A stretch of 9,190 nucleotides of DNA, from positions 1 to 9,190 of the forward strand of contig JBBCJI010000014.1 of assembly GCA_037190845.1 (NCBI GenBank), in the 5' to 3' direction. This DNA comes from JBEBVQ01 sp037190845 (GTDB lineage Bacteria > Bacteroidota > Bacteroidia > Chitinophagales > Chitinophagaceae). This document shows positions 1-6,020 of the stretch, piece by piece; position 1 is the first letter of the stretch, and every line of letters begins with the position of its first letter. Made by a program: the position numbers and the translations under genes. The notes below the pieces were generated by a model. It was not told where the DNA came from, made no database searches, and saw only the letters and a list, made by a program, of their open reading frames with translations.

Positions 1-57
1 TAAGCCCTCCATGGCCGATGGTACTGCACCAAAATGCGGGAGAGTAGGTAGCTGCCA
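1..57 (+). rRNA. rrf: 5S ribosomal RNA, 3' end (partial)
   Basis: This is the 3' half of a 5S rRNA; the 5' part lies outside the window. The segment GCCGATGGTACTGC followed by GCGGGAGAGTAGGTAGCTGCC matches the conserved helix IV/loop E and closing-helix region of bacterial 5S rRNA (E. coli has GCCGATGGTAGTG and GCGAGAGTAGG...CTGCC at the same places). The intrinsic terminator that follows at once supports it being the last gene of an rRNA operon. The exact mature 3' end, around 56-60, cannot be fixed because the pairing 5' strand is not visible. Confidence 0.93.
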
Positions 58-67
58 TAATTATTGT

Positions 68-106
68 AAAGGCGCTGTGATCAGATGAACACAGCGCCTT
101 TTTTAT
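68..106 (+). terminator. Intrinsic terminator of the rRNA operon
   Basis: A perfect 12-bp stem (AAAGGCGCTGTG at 68-79 with CACAGCGCCTTT at 90-101) closes a 10-base loop and runs into a T-rich tract (99-104). It sits about 10 bases after the 5S rRNA. On the opposite strand the same hairpin is followed only by a short T run, so it could act as a weaker terminator for the converging two-component operon, whose last gene stops at 157; no other hairpin is seen between them. Confidence 0.92.
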
Positions 107-156
107 TATCTAATACCATTTACTATCCATCCTCAAACCGCATTATTCCGGCGTGG

Positions 157-792
157 TTATTCCACAAGCCCCATGCCCAGTGCCTTGTTTGTAAGTTCTG
201 CCATGTTTTTTACATCCAGCTTGAGGAAAATGCGTTTCCGGTAGGTCTTAACGGTATTGATACTCAGAAAGAGTGTGGATACGATCTCCTGATTGGTATG
301 CCCTTTTATGATCATACGCAGAATTTCTTTTTCCCGCAACGTGAGCCGCATTTTAGTGATCAGGGAATTGCGGGGTTGAAGAACTGCCCCCAGTTTTTCC
401 TGTAATGACGGTTCGATAAATGTATCTCCGTTATATACTGTATCTATTGCGTTGATGATGGTTGCTTCGTCTGCGGTCTTAAGGAGATACCCTTTTACAC
501 CGAGGCGTACCATATTTTGTGTATATACTATGCTGTTAAAATTGGTTAGAATGATAATGCTCAGATCAGGATAATTCTTTTTCAAAATGGGAACAAGCTC
601 ATCTCCGTTCAGGCCCGGTAACTGAATGTCAAGCAGCAGGATGTCCGGAATATCTGTTTTCAGACCGGTCAGTAATGCTTCTCCACTGGTGTAGGTACCG
701 ATAAGTGTAATGTGTGTGTAATTGGACAACATGTCTCTGATACCTCCGATAATCATGGGATGATCATCTGTAATGGCTATGCGTATGCTCAT
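157..792 (-). CDS. LuxR/NarL-family response regulator
   Basis: A 211-residue DNA-binding response regulator, the usual length for the NarL/FixJ class. Residues 1-120 form a complete receiver domain: acidic pair D9-D10, phospho-acceptor D55 in LLLDIQLPG, T83 and K105 (YLLKT). Residues about 148-205 form a LuxR-type helix-turn-helix with TLREKEILRMI, then NQEIVSTLFLSINTVKTYRKR. All phosphotransfer residues are present, so it should be a working transcription factor. Its ATG overlaps the stop codon of the upstream kinase gene (ATGA, 789-792), implying translational coupling and a cognate pair. No Shine-Dalgarno is seen, as is common in this phylum. Targets are unknown; by position the best candidate is the divergent secreted-protein operon starting at 2872. 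Other members of this family are too alike to justify a gene symbol. Confidence 0.96.
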   Translation of the reverse strand: MSIRIAITDDHPMIIGGIRDMLSNYTHITLIGTYTSGEALLTGLKTDIPDILLLDIQLPGLNGDELVPILKKNYPDLSIIILTNFNSIVYTQNMVRLGVKGYLLKTADEATIINAIDTVYNGDTFIEPSLQEKLGAVLQPRNSLITKMRLTLREKEILRMIIKGHTNQEIVSTLFLSINTVKTYRKRIFLKLDVKNMAELTNKALGMGLVE

Positions 793-2726
793 AAGGAAGT
801 CGCTTTTAGTTGGTGCAGCTCAAATCTGATAACGATACTGGTACCGATATCCGGAGAAGAATGTATGGAGATATCTCCCTGTAATAATTTTACCCGTTGA
901 CGTATATTATCCAGTCCCATCCCGTTACTGACATACTCAGGGTCAAATCCGGTTCCGTTATCTTCTACGGTAATGTGCAGATCTTTATCCTGTCGGATGA
1001 TTTCAACTATAGCTTCTGTTGCCTGGGCATGACGTACGATATTCTGGACAATTTCCTGGATAATCCTGAAAAGGATGAGGGCCAATCTTTCATTGTTTAA
1101 TTCCGGGATGCCATCTTCAATCTGGACGAGAATATTCAGTCTTTCGTTGGAAAACTGTTCACAATACAGATTGACTGCTTCAGGAAAGCTATTGTGTGAA
1201 AGAATATCCGGTATCAGGTTGTGGGCAGTATTCCTGATCTCTCCGGATGTCTCTGCCATCATTCTCATGATCTTCTCTATCTCGTTTCTTCCTTCAAAAC
1301 CACCATAGCGGCGCAGTGTTGCAGCAAAGTACATATTAATGGCTGCCAGCCGGCTGCCAATGCCATCGTGCAGATCCTGTCCGATACGTGTCCGTTCCTG
1401 CTCCTCGCGGTCTATTACAGCTTTCAGCAGATGGATTTTCTGTTTTTGCCTTGATGCACGGTAAAAGCTGAAGCCGAGCATGCCTGCCAGTAATGCGCCG
1501 CCTGTTATGCTGTATAACAGAATGTTTTTTCGCTTGAGATAATTTTGCTGCTCGCTGATCACAAGTTGCCGGCGTACCAGTTCCATATCTTTTTCTGCAG
1601 TGCGGTAGCGGATCTCCAACTGACTGACCGCTTCTCTTTTCTGTTTGTTAAGTAGGCTGTCATTAAGCAGATAGGCCTGTTGCTGATGCTGGTATACCTT
1701 GTAGAAGTCTCTCTGATCCGCATAAAGTACGGCAGCAAGTTTGTGATAATGGAGCAGGTACTCAGTAACACGGGCTTCAGTTGCCAGAAGAAAGGTTTGA
1801 TGCAGCCAGTGAAATGCGTTTGAATAATCACCGCTGGCATAATAACACTTGCCAATCGTATATAAAATCCCTGATTTATAGTAGGGATTAAGGAAATAAT
1901 CACTTTCAAGTACAGACTTCAGATACGGGATGGCTTTATGCGGAGCTCCTTCTGCAATGAAGATTTCAGCCAGGGTTTGCAACGCTGTATATTCCACACG
2001 CGATGGTTTATTATCGAGCGCTAATTGGTAAGCTTCTTCTGCGAGTTTACGTGCCTGCGCCAGTTCCCCCCGTTGCAGATATGCCTTAGCCATGGAATTC
2101 AACAGGTGTGCCTGGCGCTCCTGCAGCACTATTTGTTTGGAGTGTCTGAGTCCTTTATTCAGATAAAACAGTGCCCGGTCGGTTTCATGTGTATAGAGAA
2201 GCGTAGCGCCTATATTGTTGTATATACGGGTGAGTATATCTGCTATATCAGCCTTGTTAACGGTATCCCCTTCTGCAATCCGGACACCCTCGAACATATA
2301 GTTAAGCGCTTCCCTGTACTTTCCCTGATACAGATAAACTTCCCCCAGATTGTTTAATGTTCGTGCGCTCAGCCAATTCCGTTTAGAAGAACGCATGCCA
2401 AGTTGCAAGGCTTTCTGCAGCCATTCTTCCGCCTGTTTGTAGTTGCCCAGCTCATTATAATAAACACCTATGCTATAGGTGGTGTGCTGCATAATGGACA
2501 GATAGTTGAGCTGGCGGGCCCGTTTGTAAGTTTGAAATGCACGTCGTATACCGGTTTCAGGATCGGCTCTGTGATCTTCTCTGCATTGTTGCCACAACGT
2601 GATAATTTCATTATGCCATTGATGGCATAATGAGTCATAGTACCGAATGATATCACCCCGTGTCGGATGTATTGCTGCAATAACAACAATGAAAGCCAGC
2701 AGTGATTTTTTAATAGTACCAGACAT
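789..2726 (-). CDS. TPR-containing membrane sensor histidine kinase (HisKA_3 / NarX-like)
   Basis: With the start at 2726 the protein has 645 residues. In order: a signal peptide or signal anchor (1-24, with KK then LLAFIVVIAAI); about six to seven tetratricopeptide repeats (roughly 75-360, e.g. NNLGEVYLYQGKYREALNYM), predicted periplasmic; a charged, probably coiled-coil linker (about 362-398); one transmembrane helix (402-422); a HisKA_3 box with the phosphorylated His453 in RIGQDLHDGIGSRLAAI; and a HATPase_c domain with N-box Asn562 (QEIVQNIVRHA), G1 DNGTGFD (Asp589) and G2 GMGLDNI (602-608). All catalytic motifs are intact. This fits the common Bacteroidota TPR-sensor kinase paired with a LuxR-type regulator. 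The frame can be extended upstream to ATG at 2750 or TTG at 2762, but the 2726 ATG has AAGGTGAG about 10 bases upstream and begins directly with a signal-peptide n-region. The ligand is unknown; TPRs suggest a peptide or protein partner. Confidence 0.95.
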   Translation of the reverse strand: MSGTIKKSLLAFIVVIAAIHPTRGDIIRYYDSLCHQWHNEIITLWQQCREDHRADPETGIRRAFQTYKRARQLNYLSIMQHTTYSIGVYYNELGNYKQAEEWLQKALQLGMRSSKRNWLSARTLNNLGEVYLYQGKYREALNYMFEGVRIAEGDTVNKADIADILTRIYNNIGATLLYTHETDRALFYLNKGLRHSKQIVLQERQAHLLNSMAKAYLQRGELAQARKLAEEAYQLALDNKPSRVEYTALQTLAEIFIAEGAPHKAIPYLKSVLESDYFLNPYYKSGILYTIGKCYYASGDYSNAFHWLHQTFLLATEARVTEYLLHYHKLAAVLYADQRDFYKVYQHQQQAYLLNDSLLNKQKREAVSQLEIRYRTAEKDMELVRRQLVISEQQNYLKRKNILLYSITGGALLAGMLGFSFYRASRQKQKIHLLKAVIDREEQERTRIGQDLHDGIGSRLAAINMYFAATLRRYGGFEGRNEIEKIMRMMAETSGEIRNTAHNLIPDILSHNSFPEAVNLYCEQFSNERLNILVQIEDGIPELNNERLALILFRIIQEIVQNIVRHAQATEAIVEIIRQDKDLHITVEDNGTGFDPEYVSNGMGLDNIRQRVKLLQGDISIHSSPDIGTSIVIRFELHQLKATSL

Positions 2727-2736
2727 GTAATGATTA

Positions 2737-2764
2737 CTCACCTTGTGCATACAATAATACAAGG
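2737..2764 (-). promoter_or_regulatory. Putative start region of the kinase operon (-7-like element, SD, inverted repeat)
   Basis: On the minus strand TATTATTG (2759 down to 2752) matches the Bacteroidota -7 consensus TAnnTTTG at seven of eight positions, and AAGGTGAG (2744-2737) is a good Shine-Dalgarno about 10 bases before the ATG at 2726. A transcript starting near 2746 would exclude the upstream TTG/ATG starts. An inverted repeat, CCTTGT (2741-2746) and ACAAGG (2759-2764), spans both. No clear -33 TTG element is visible, so the promoter call is weak; the ribosome-binding site is the firmer part. Confidence 0.35.
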
Positions 2765-2809
2765 TTTTGATGGCCTATGAGCAGACGGTTCGTAAAATCA
2801 CTCTATGGG

Positions 2810-2850
2810 GTGACAAGACGGATATGTGGCCAGCCTACCTTTGAAATTCA
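2810..2850 (+). promoter_or_regulatory. Putative Bacteroidota-type promoter of the secreted-protein operon
   Basis: TACCTTTG at 2836-2843 is an exact match to the TAnnTTTG -7 consensus used by the primary sigma factor of Bacteroidota. GTGACA at 2810-2815, 20 bases upstream, is a plausible though imperfect -33 element. The start of transcription would fall near 2850, giving a leader of about 22 bases before the ATG at 2872. No Shine-Dalgarno is present in this leader. The call rests on motif and position only. Confidence 0.5.
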
Positions 2851-2858
2851 TATTTCAA
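2841..2858. promoter_or_regulatory. Operator-like inverted repeat over the promoter
   Basis: TTGAAAT (2841-2847) and ATTTCAA (2852-2858) are perfect 7-base inverted arms separated by TCAT. The element overlaps the 3' end of the putative -7 box and the predicted transcription start of the operon beginning at 2872. A factor bound here would be expected to repress. The two-arm heptamer layout resembles, but is not identical to, NarL-type sites (which use a 2-base spacer). It is AT-rich and short enough to occur by chance. Confidence 0.35.
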
Positions 2859-2871
2859 TCTGTTATTCCTG

Positions 2872-5800
2872 ATGAAGAAAAATTACCTGTTAAGTATAAT
2901 ACTGCTTGGTGCTACCCTGTCAGAAGCGCAGGTAGCAGACACGTCTGCAGCATGGGCATATATGGGGGGCTCAACAACGGTAGGAGCCAATACATCTGTG
3001 GGGGCCTTGGGTAGTGGATTTGCACCGGCAAACCGCCCCCGGAACCGGTATTATGCGCATACCTGGATGGATAAAAATAACCGTATATGGCTGTTTGGCG
3101 GGTCTGGTGGCACGAATGCAGCTATTGCCCTGAATGATATGTGGGTATTTGATCCTTCACAGGGATCAGACGGAGCCTGGAAATGGGTGAGTGGTGTCGG
3201 AGAGAACGGAAAGCATACGGGGACAATGGGAGGTACGCCGGCAGCGGGTAATACTCCTTCTGCCCGTCATCAGGGCGCTTTCTGGAAAGACAAGGACGGG
3301 AAATTTTGGGTTTTCGGAGGACAGCAGATTTATCAGAATAGCTACACGAGTGCAACCTATGGAAATGACCTGTGGAAATTTGATCCTATGACGGAGGAGT
3401 GGAGCTGGATCAGTGGAGATTTACCTACTGCTGCCGGTGCAAGCGGTACACGGCAGGGCAGTTACCCCGTTCAGTTGGGTGATGCCGGAATGCCGCGTGG
3501 CAGGGGTTGGCCGGCAACGACTGTTGATCTTACAGGGAACCTGTGGATGTTTGGCGGTACTACAAATGGTGCTGGTAGCGGTTTCCTTGGGGATATCTGG
3601 AAATATGACATAGCCGCAGAAAGGTGGTTGCTGATATGGGGAGATGCAACACCCGATGCCCCGGTTAATTACAACGGCCAGTCGGCGCCGGGTACTCCGG
3701 GTGGCAGTCCTGGCGCACGTCATGCGATGGCTTTCTGGAGCGATGCGCAGGGGAACATCTGGATTTATGGAGGTCATAATGCCGGTTTTTTCTATTCGGA
3801 TTTGTGGAAGTTTGACATAACTACGTTGCAATGGACCTGGATGTCCGGATCCGCTCAACCTTCTGCTATGCCACCGCAGAATAACAATAATGGAAATGGC
3901 ATATGGCGTGTACGGGGCGTACCCTCAGCCGACAGGTATCCGGGAAAGCGATACGGTATGGCTTCGTTTCAGGACAAATGGGGGCGTTTCTGGCTGCACG
4001 GAGGTCGTGCGGCATCCGGCACGGGAAACAATTGCAAGAATGACCTGTGGATGTTCGATCCGCAAACCCTGCAATGGACCTGGATGGAAGGAGACAGCAC
4101 AAATGATGAACGCAGTGTGTTGGGGGCGGTAGGTGTGCAGGATCCGTCTTACATACCCAGTGGCCGGATCTCCGCAAGTATGGGAGCGGTGGATACCGCA
4201 TTCAACTTCTGGTTATTTGGGGGTAATGGCCGCGGTACGATCACCAATACTGCCGCCAGGAACTTCATCGGAGATCTCTGGAAATTCTTCCCGACAGCGC
4301 CGCCGGCATGTACCCTTACTGCTGCCGTTACCACCGCAGGGCCACTTGCTTTTTGTGCGGGAGATAGTGTGCTGCTTAAGGCTAATCAGGTTGCGGGTGC
4401 TTCTTATGAATGGAAACAGGGGAGTAACGTACTGCCGGTTACTGCCGATTCTCTTTGGGTGAAAAACAGCGGGGTATATCAGGTCACATTGACTGATCAG
4501 GTATGCAGTGTGCCGTCATCATCTGTGAGTATAACGGTTCATGCGCTCCCTTCTGTATCACTTATGCCGAATACGGCACAGGCAATCTGTCCCGGAGATA
4601 GTATGCTATTGAAGGCTGCTCCTTCCGGTATGTCGTATGAATGGTCGCGTGACGGAAATGCAATGCCCGGTAGTGCAGATTCAGTGTATGTGCGAATGGC
4701 CGGTGCGTATAGTGTGAAAGTAACTAACACTGCTACCGGTTGCTCCGATACATCGTCAGGCCGCGTACATGTCAGTATGCATAGTGCGCCTGTTGTGACA
4801 TTGAATGTGTCGGGTACTGCAGGTATCTGTGCGGGAGATTCACTGGAGATCCGGGTTACGTCTGCAACATCAGGGTATAGCTTTCAATGGTATCACGATG
4901 GCGTTTCTGTTACAAATATTGCAGATCGTATCCATGCGCATCAGCCGGGGTACTATAATGTGCTTGTCACAGAGCCTGTCAATGGTTGTCGCGATACAGC
5001 GGCACAGCCGGTACAACTCACCGTACATGTGCGTCCGACAGTTTCATTGGCGCCTTCCGGCAATACAGAGATATGCCAGGGAGATCAGATTATACTGACT
5101 GCTTCCGGTACGGCGGGTGTACAGTATCAGTGGAAGAATGGTGGTGTTGCATTTGGTGGGGTAACCAGCCACGAAACAGTTTCTGTATCCGGTCAGTATT
5201 ATGTGGTAGTTACAGATGCAAATCAGTGCCGTGACAGTTCTGTTGTTGCAGCAGTAACGGTACGGAATAAGCCTGTATTCTCGCTTGATCCATGGTCGGA
5301 TACGGCTTTCTGTGACGGTGGTAAAATATTGTGCACTGTACGTACCAATGACGTCGGTTTGAGTTATCAGTGGGTGAAGGATGGTGTACTCATACCATCA
5401 GCTACATTGGATTACTACGAGATCAGTACATCGGGTATTTATGAAGTAAGTGTGACGTGGTCGGCTGTATCCGGATGTGGAGATACTTCATCTGCTATTG
5501 AGGTGATCGTATTCCCGGAACCTCAGCCGGACATTCAGTATGATGGTAGCGTGTTGTCGGCAGATGCCGGATATGCATCTTATCAATGGTATCAGGGAGC
5601 ACAGGTTATTGACGCCGGGCGGCAGCGAAATTATAAACCGGCAGAAAATGGTGCGTACAGTGTAGTTGTTACTGACTCCAATGGATGTGAAGGTGTTTCC
5701 AGAATCTATAATGTAAACAACGTATCGTCCGGTGTCATGCTTGCATCGTCATGGAGACCGGCAGGTATTTATCCAAACCCGGTATATGGTGGTACTGTTT

Positions 5801-5985
5801 TCTTCAGATACGAAACACCAGTGCATTACATTCTTTACAGTCTGGAGGGAAAGATATTGCAGAAAGAGGATCGTGTACTACAGGCGGATGTCTCTGCTTT
5901 GCCGGACGGAATGTATCTCCTGCGTATAGAAAGTAATACAGGTGAATTATTGATGATTGAGCAACTCATCAGACAGGCAAAATAA
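2872..5985 (+). CDS. Secreted Kelch beta-propeller / Ig-repeat protein with T9SS type A sorting domain
   Basis: A 1037-residue exported protein of unknown specific function. A signal peptide (1-19, KK then YLLSIILLGATLSEA, cut before Q20) leads to six Kelch blades (about 55-472), each with a GNLWMFGG-like strand and an NDLWKFDP...W-W-SG strand, enough for a closed six-bladed propeller. Six Ig-like modules of about 80 residues follow (about 480-947), the first five with a Cys pair (495/545, 573/624, 653/706, 735/786, 814/869) around a YxW core. The tail (about 966-1037) begins IYPNP and ends in ALPDGMYLLRIES...IRQAK, the type A T9SS C-terminal domain, so it should cross the outer membrane and be anchored or released. 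The Kelch part resembles galactose-oxidase-like propellers, but I see no catalytic residues; adhesion or glycan/protein recognition is inference. It starts the operon and has no Shine-Dalgarno. Confidence 0.94.
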   Translation: MKKNYLLSIILLGATLSEAQVADTSAAWAYMGGSTTVGANTSVGALGSGFAPANRPRNRYYAHTWMDKNNRIWLFGGSGGTNAAIALNDMWVFDPSQGSDGAWKWVSGVGENGKHTGTMGGTPAAGNTPSARHQGAFWKDKDGKFWVFGGQQIYQNSYTSATYGNDLWKFDPMTEEWSWISGDLPTAAGASGTRQGSYPVQLGDAGMPRGRGWPATTVDLTGNLWMFGGTTNGAGSGFLGDIWKYDIAAERWLLIWGDATPDAPVNYNGQSAPGTPGGSPGARHAMAFWSDAQGNIWIYGGHNAGFFYSDLWKFDITTLQWTWMSGSAQPSAMPPQNNNNGNGIWRVRGVPSADRYPGKRYGMASFQDKWGRFWLHGGRAASGTGNNCKNDLWMFDPQTLQWTWMEGDSTNDERSVLGAVGVQDPSYIPSGRISASMGAVDTAFNFWLFGGNGRGTITNTAARNFIGDLWKFFPTAPPACTLTAAVTTAGPLAFCAGDSVLLKANQVAGASYEWKQGSNVLPVTADSLWVKNSGVYQVTLTDQVCSVPSSSVSITVHALPSVSLMPNTAQAICPGDSMLLKAAPSGMSYEWSRDGNAMPGSADSVYVRMAGAYSVKVTNTATGCSDTSSGRVHVSMHSAPVVTLNVSGTAGICAGDSLEIRVTSATSGYSFQWYHDGVSVTNIADRIHAHQPGYYNVLVTEPVNGCRDTAAQPVQLTVHVRPTVSLAPSGNTEICQGDQIILTASGTAGVQYQWKNGGVAFGGVTSHETVSVSGQYYVVVTDANQCRDSSVVAAVTVRNKPVFSLDPWSDTAFCDGGKILCTVRTNDVGLSYQWVKDGVLIPSATLDYYEISTSGIYEVSVTWSAVSGCGDTSSAIEVIVFPEPQPDIQYDGSVLSADAGYASYQWYQGAQVIDAGRQRNYKPAENGAYSVVVTDSNGCEGVSRIYNVNNVSSGVMLASSWRPAGIYPNPVYGGTVFFRYETPVHYILYSLEGKILQKEDRVLQADVSALPDGMYLLRIESNTGELLMIEQLIRQAK
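3034..4287 (+). repeat. Six Kelch-type blade repeats (within the type A protein)
   Basis: Six units can be aligned by eye at residues about 55-108, 130-182, 208-257, 280-326, 357-407 and 429-472 of the protein starting at 2872. Each has an R-H/Y-x-x-A/S strand, a W(L/V/M)(F/Y/H)GG strand, a variable loop, then (N/G)D(L/M/I)W(K/V/M)(F/Y)D and, in blades 1-5, a closing W-x-W/L strand. Blades 4 and 5 share a 17-base identical DNA stretch (TGCAATGGACCTGGATG at 3827-3843 and 4070-4086), suggesting recent duplication or conversion. The sixth blade lacks the last strand; in a closed propeller the N-terminal segment around WAYMGG (residues 28-33) may supply it. Confidence 0.85.
4309..5712 (+). repeat. 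Six Ig-like modules of about 80 residues (within the type A protein)
   Basis: Units begin near residues 480, 558, 638, 719, 799 and 881. The consensus is a V-S/T-L strand, (I/F)CxGDs-L, about 14 residues to YxW followed by a dG/nG turn, then G-x-Y-x-V-x-V-T and, in most units, a GC/QC before (D/S)xSS. The Cys in the GD motif and the late Cys lie 50-55 residues apart, as expected for an Ig-like disulfide. The sixth unit keeps SYQWYQG and AYSVVVTDSNGC but lacks the first Cys. Such stacks are known as stalks in T9SS-exported proteins. Confidence 0.8.
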
Positions 5986-6020
5986 TGTGTAGTATATAAA
6001 CCCTAATCATTTCCTGAATC
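5986..6020 (+). other. Short operon spacer
   Basis: Only 35 bases separate the stop of the type A protein gene from the ATG of the next gene. I see no hairpin, no TAnnTTTG motif and no Shine-Dalgarno in it. Co-transcription from the promoter upstream of 2872 is the simplest reading. Confidence 0.6.

Noticed and set aside
85..405. Plus-strand open frame of about 106 codons
   Set aside because: It starts inside the rRNA terminator hairpin and is otherwise antisense to the C-terminal half of the response regulator, whose domains are unambiguous. The product resembles no family.
157..2726. Naming the pair narL/narX or uhpA/uhpB
   Set aside because: The kinase and regulator belong to the same broad superfamilies, but the TPR sensor region is unlike NarX or UhpB and the targets are unknown.
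2748..2762. TTG (2762) or ATG (2750) as the kinase start
   Set aside because: Neither has a ribosome-binding site, both put polar residues ahead of the signal peptide, and the putative -7 element lies at or downstream of these codons; the ATG at 2726 fits better.
3421..4201. Two minus-strand open frames opposite the Kelch region
   Set aside because: They mirror the GC-rich repetitive Kelch codons; their products are Pro/Arg/Cys/His-rich and not protein-like.
3034..4287. Galactose oxidase-type catalytic propeller
   Set aside because: The blades resemble the Kelch fold of galactose oxidase, but I find no Tyr/His copper-ligand set or crosslinking Cys arrangement, and Kelch blades alone do not imply enzyme activity.
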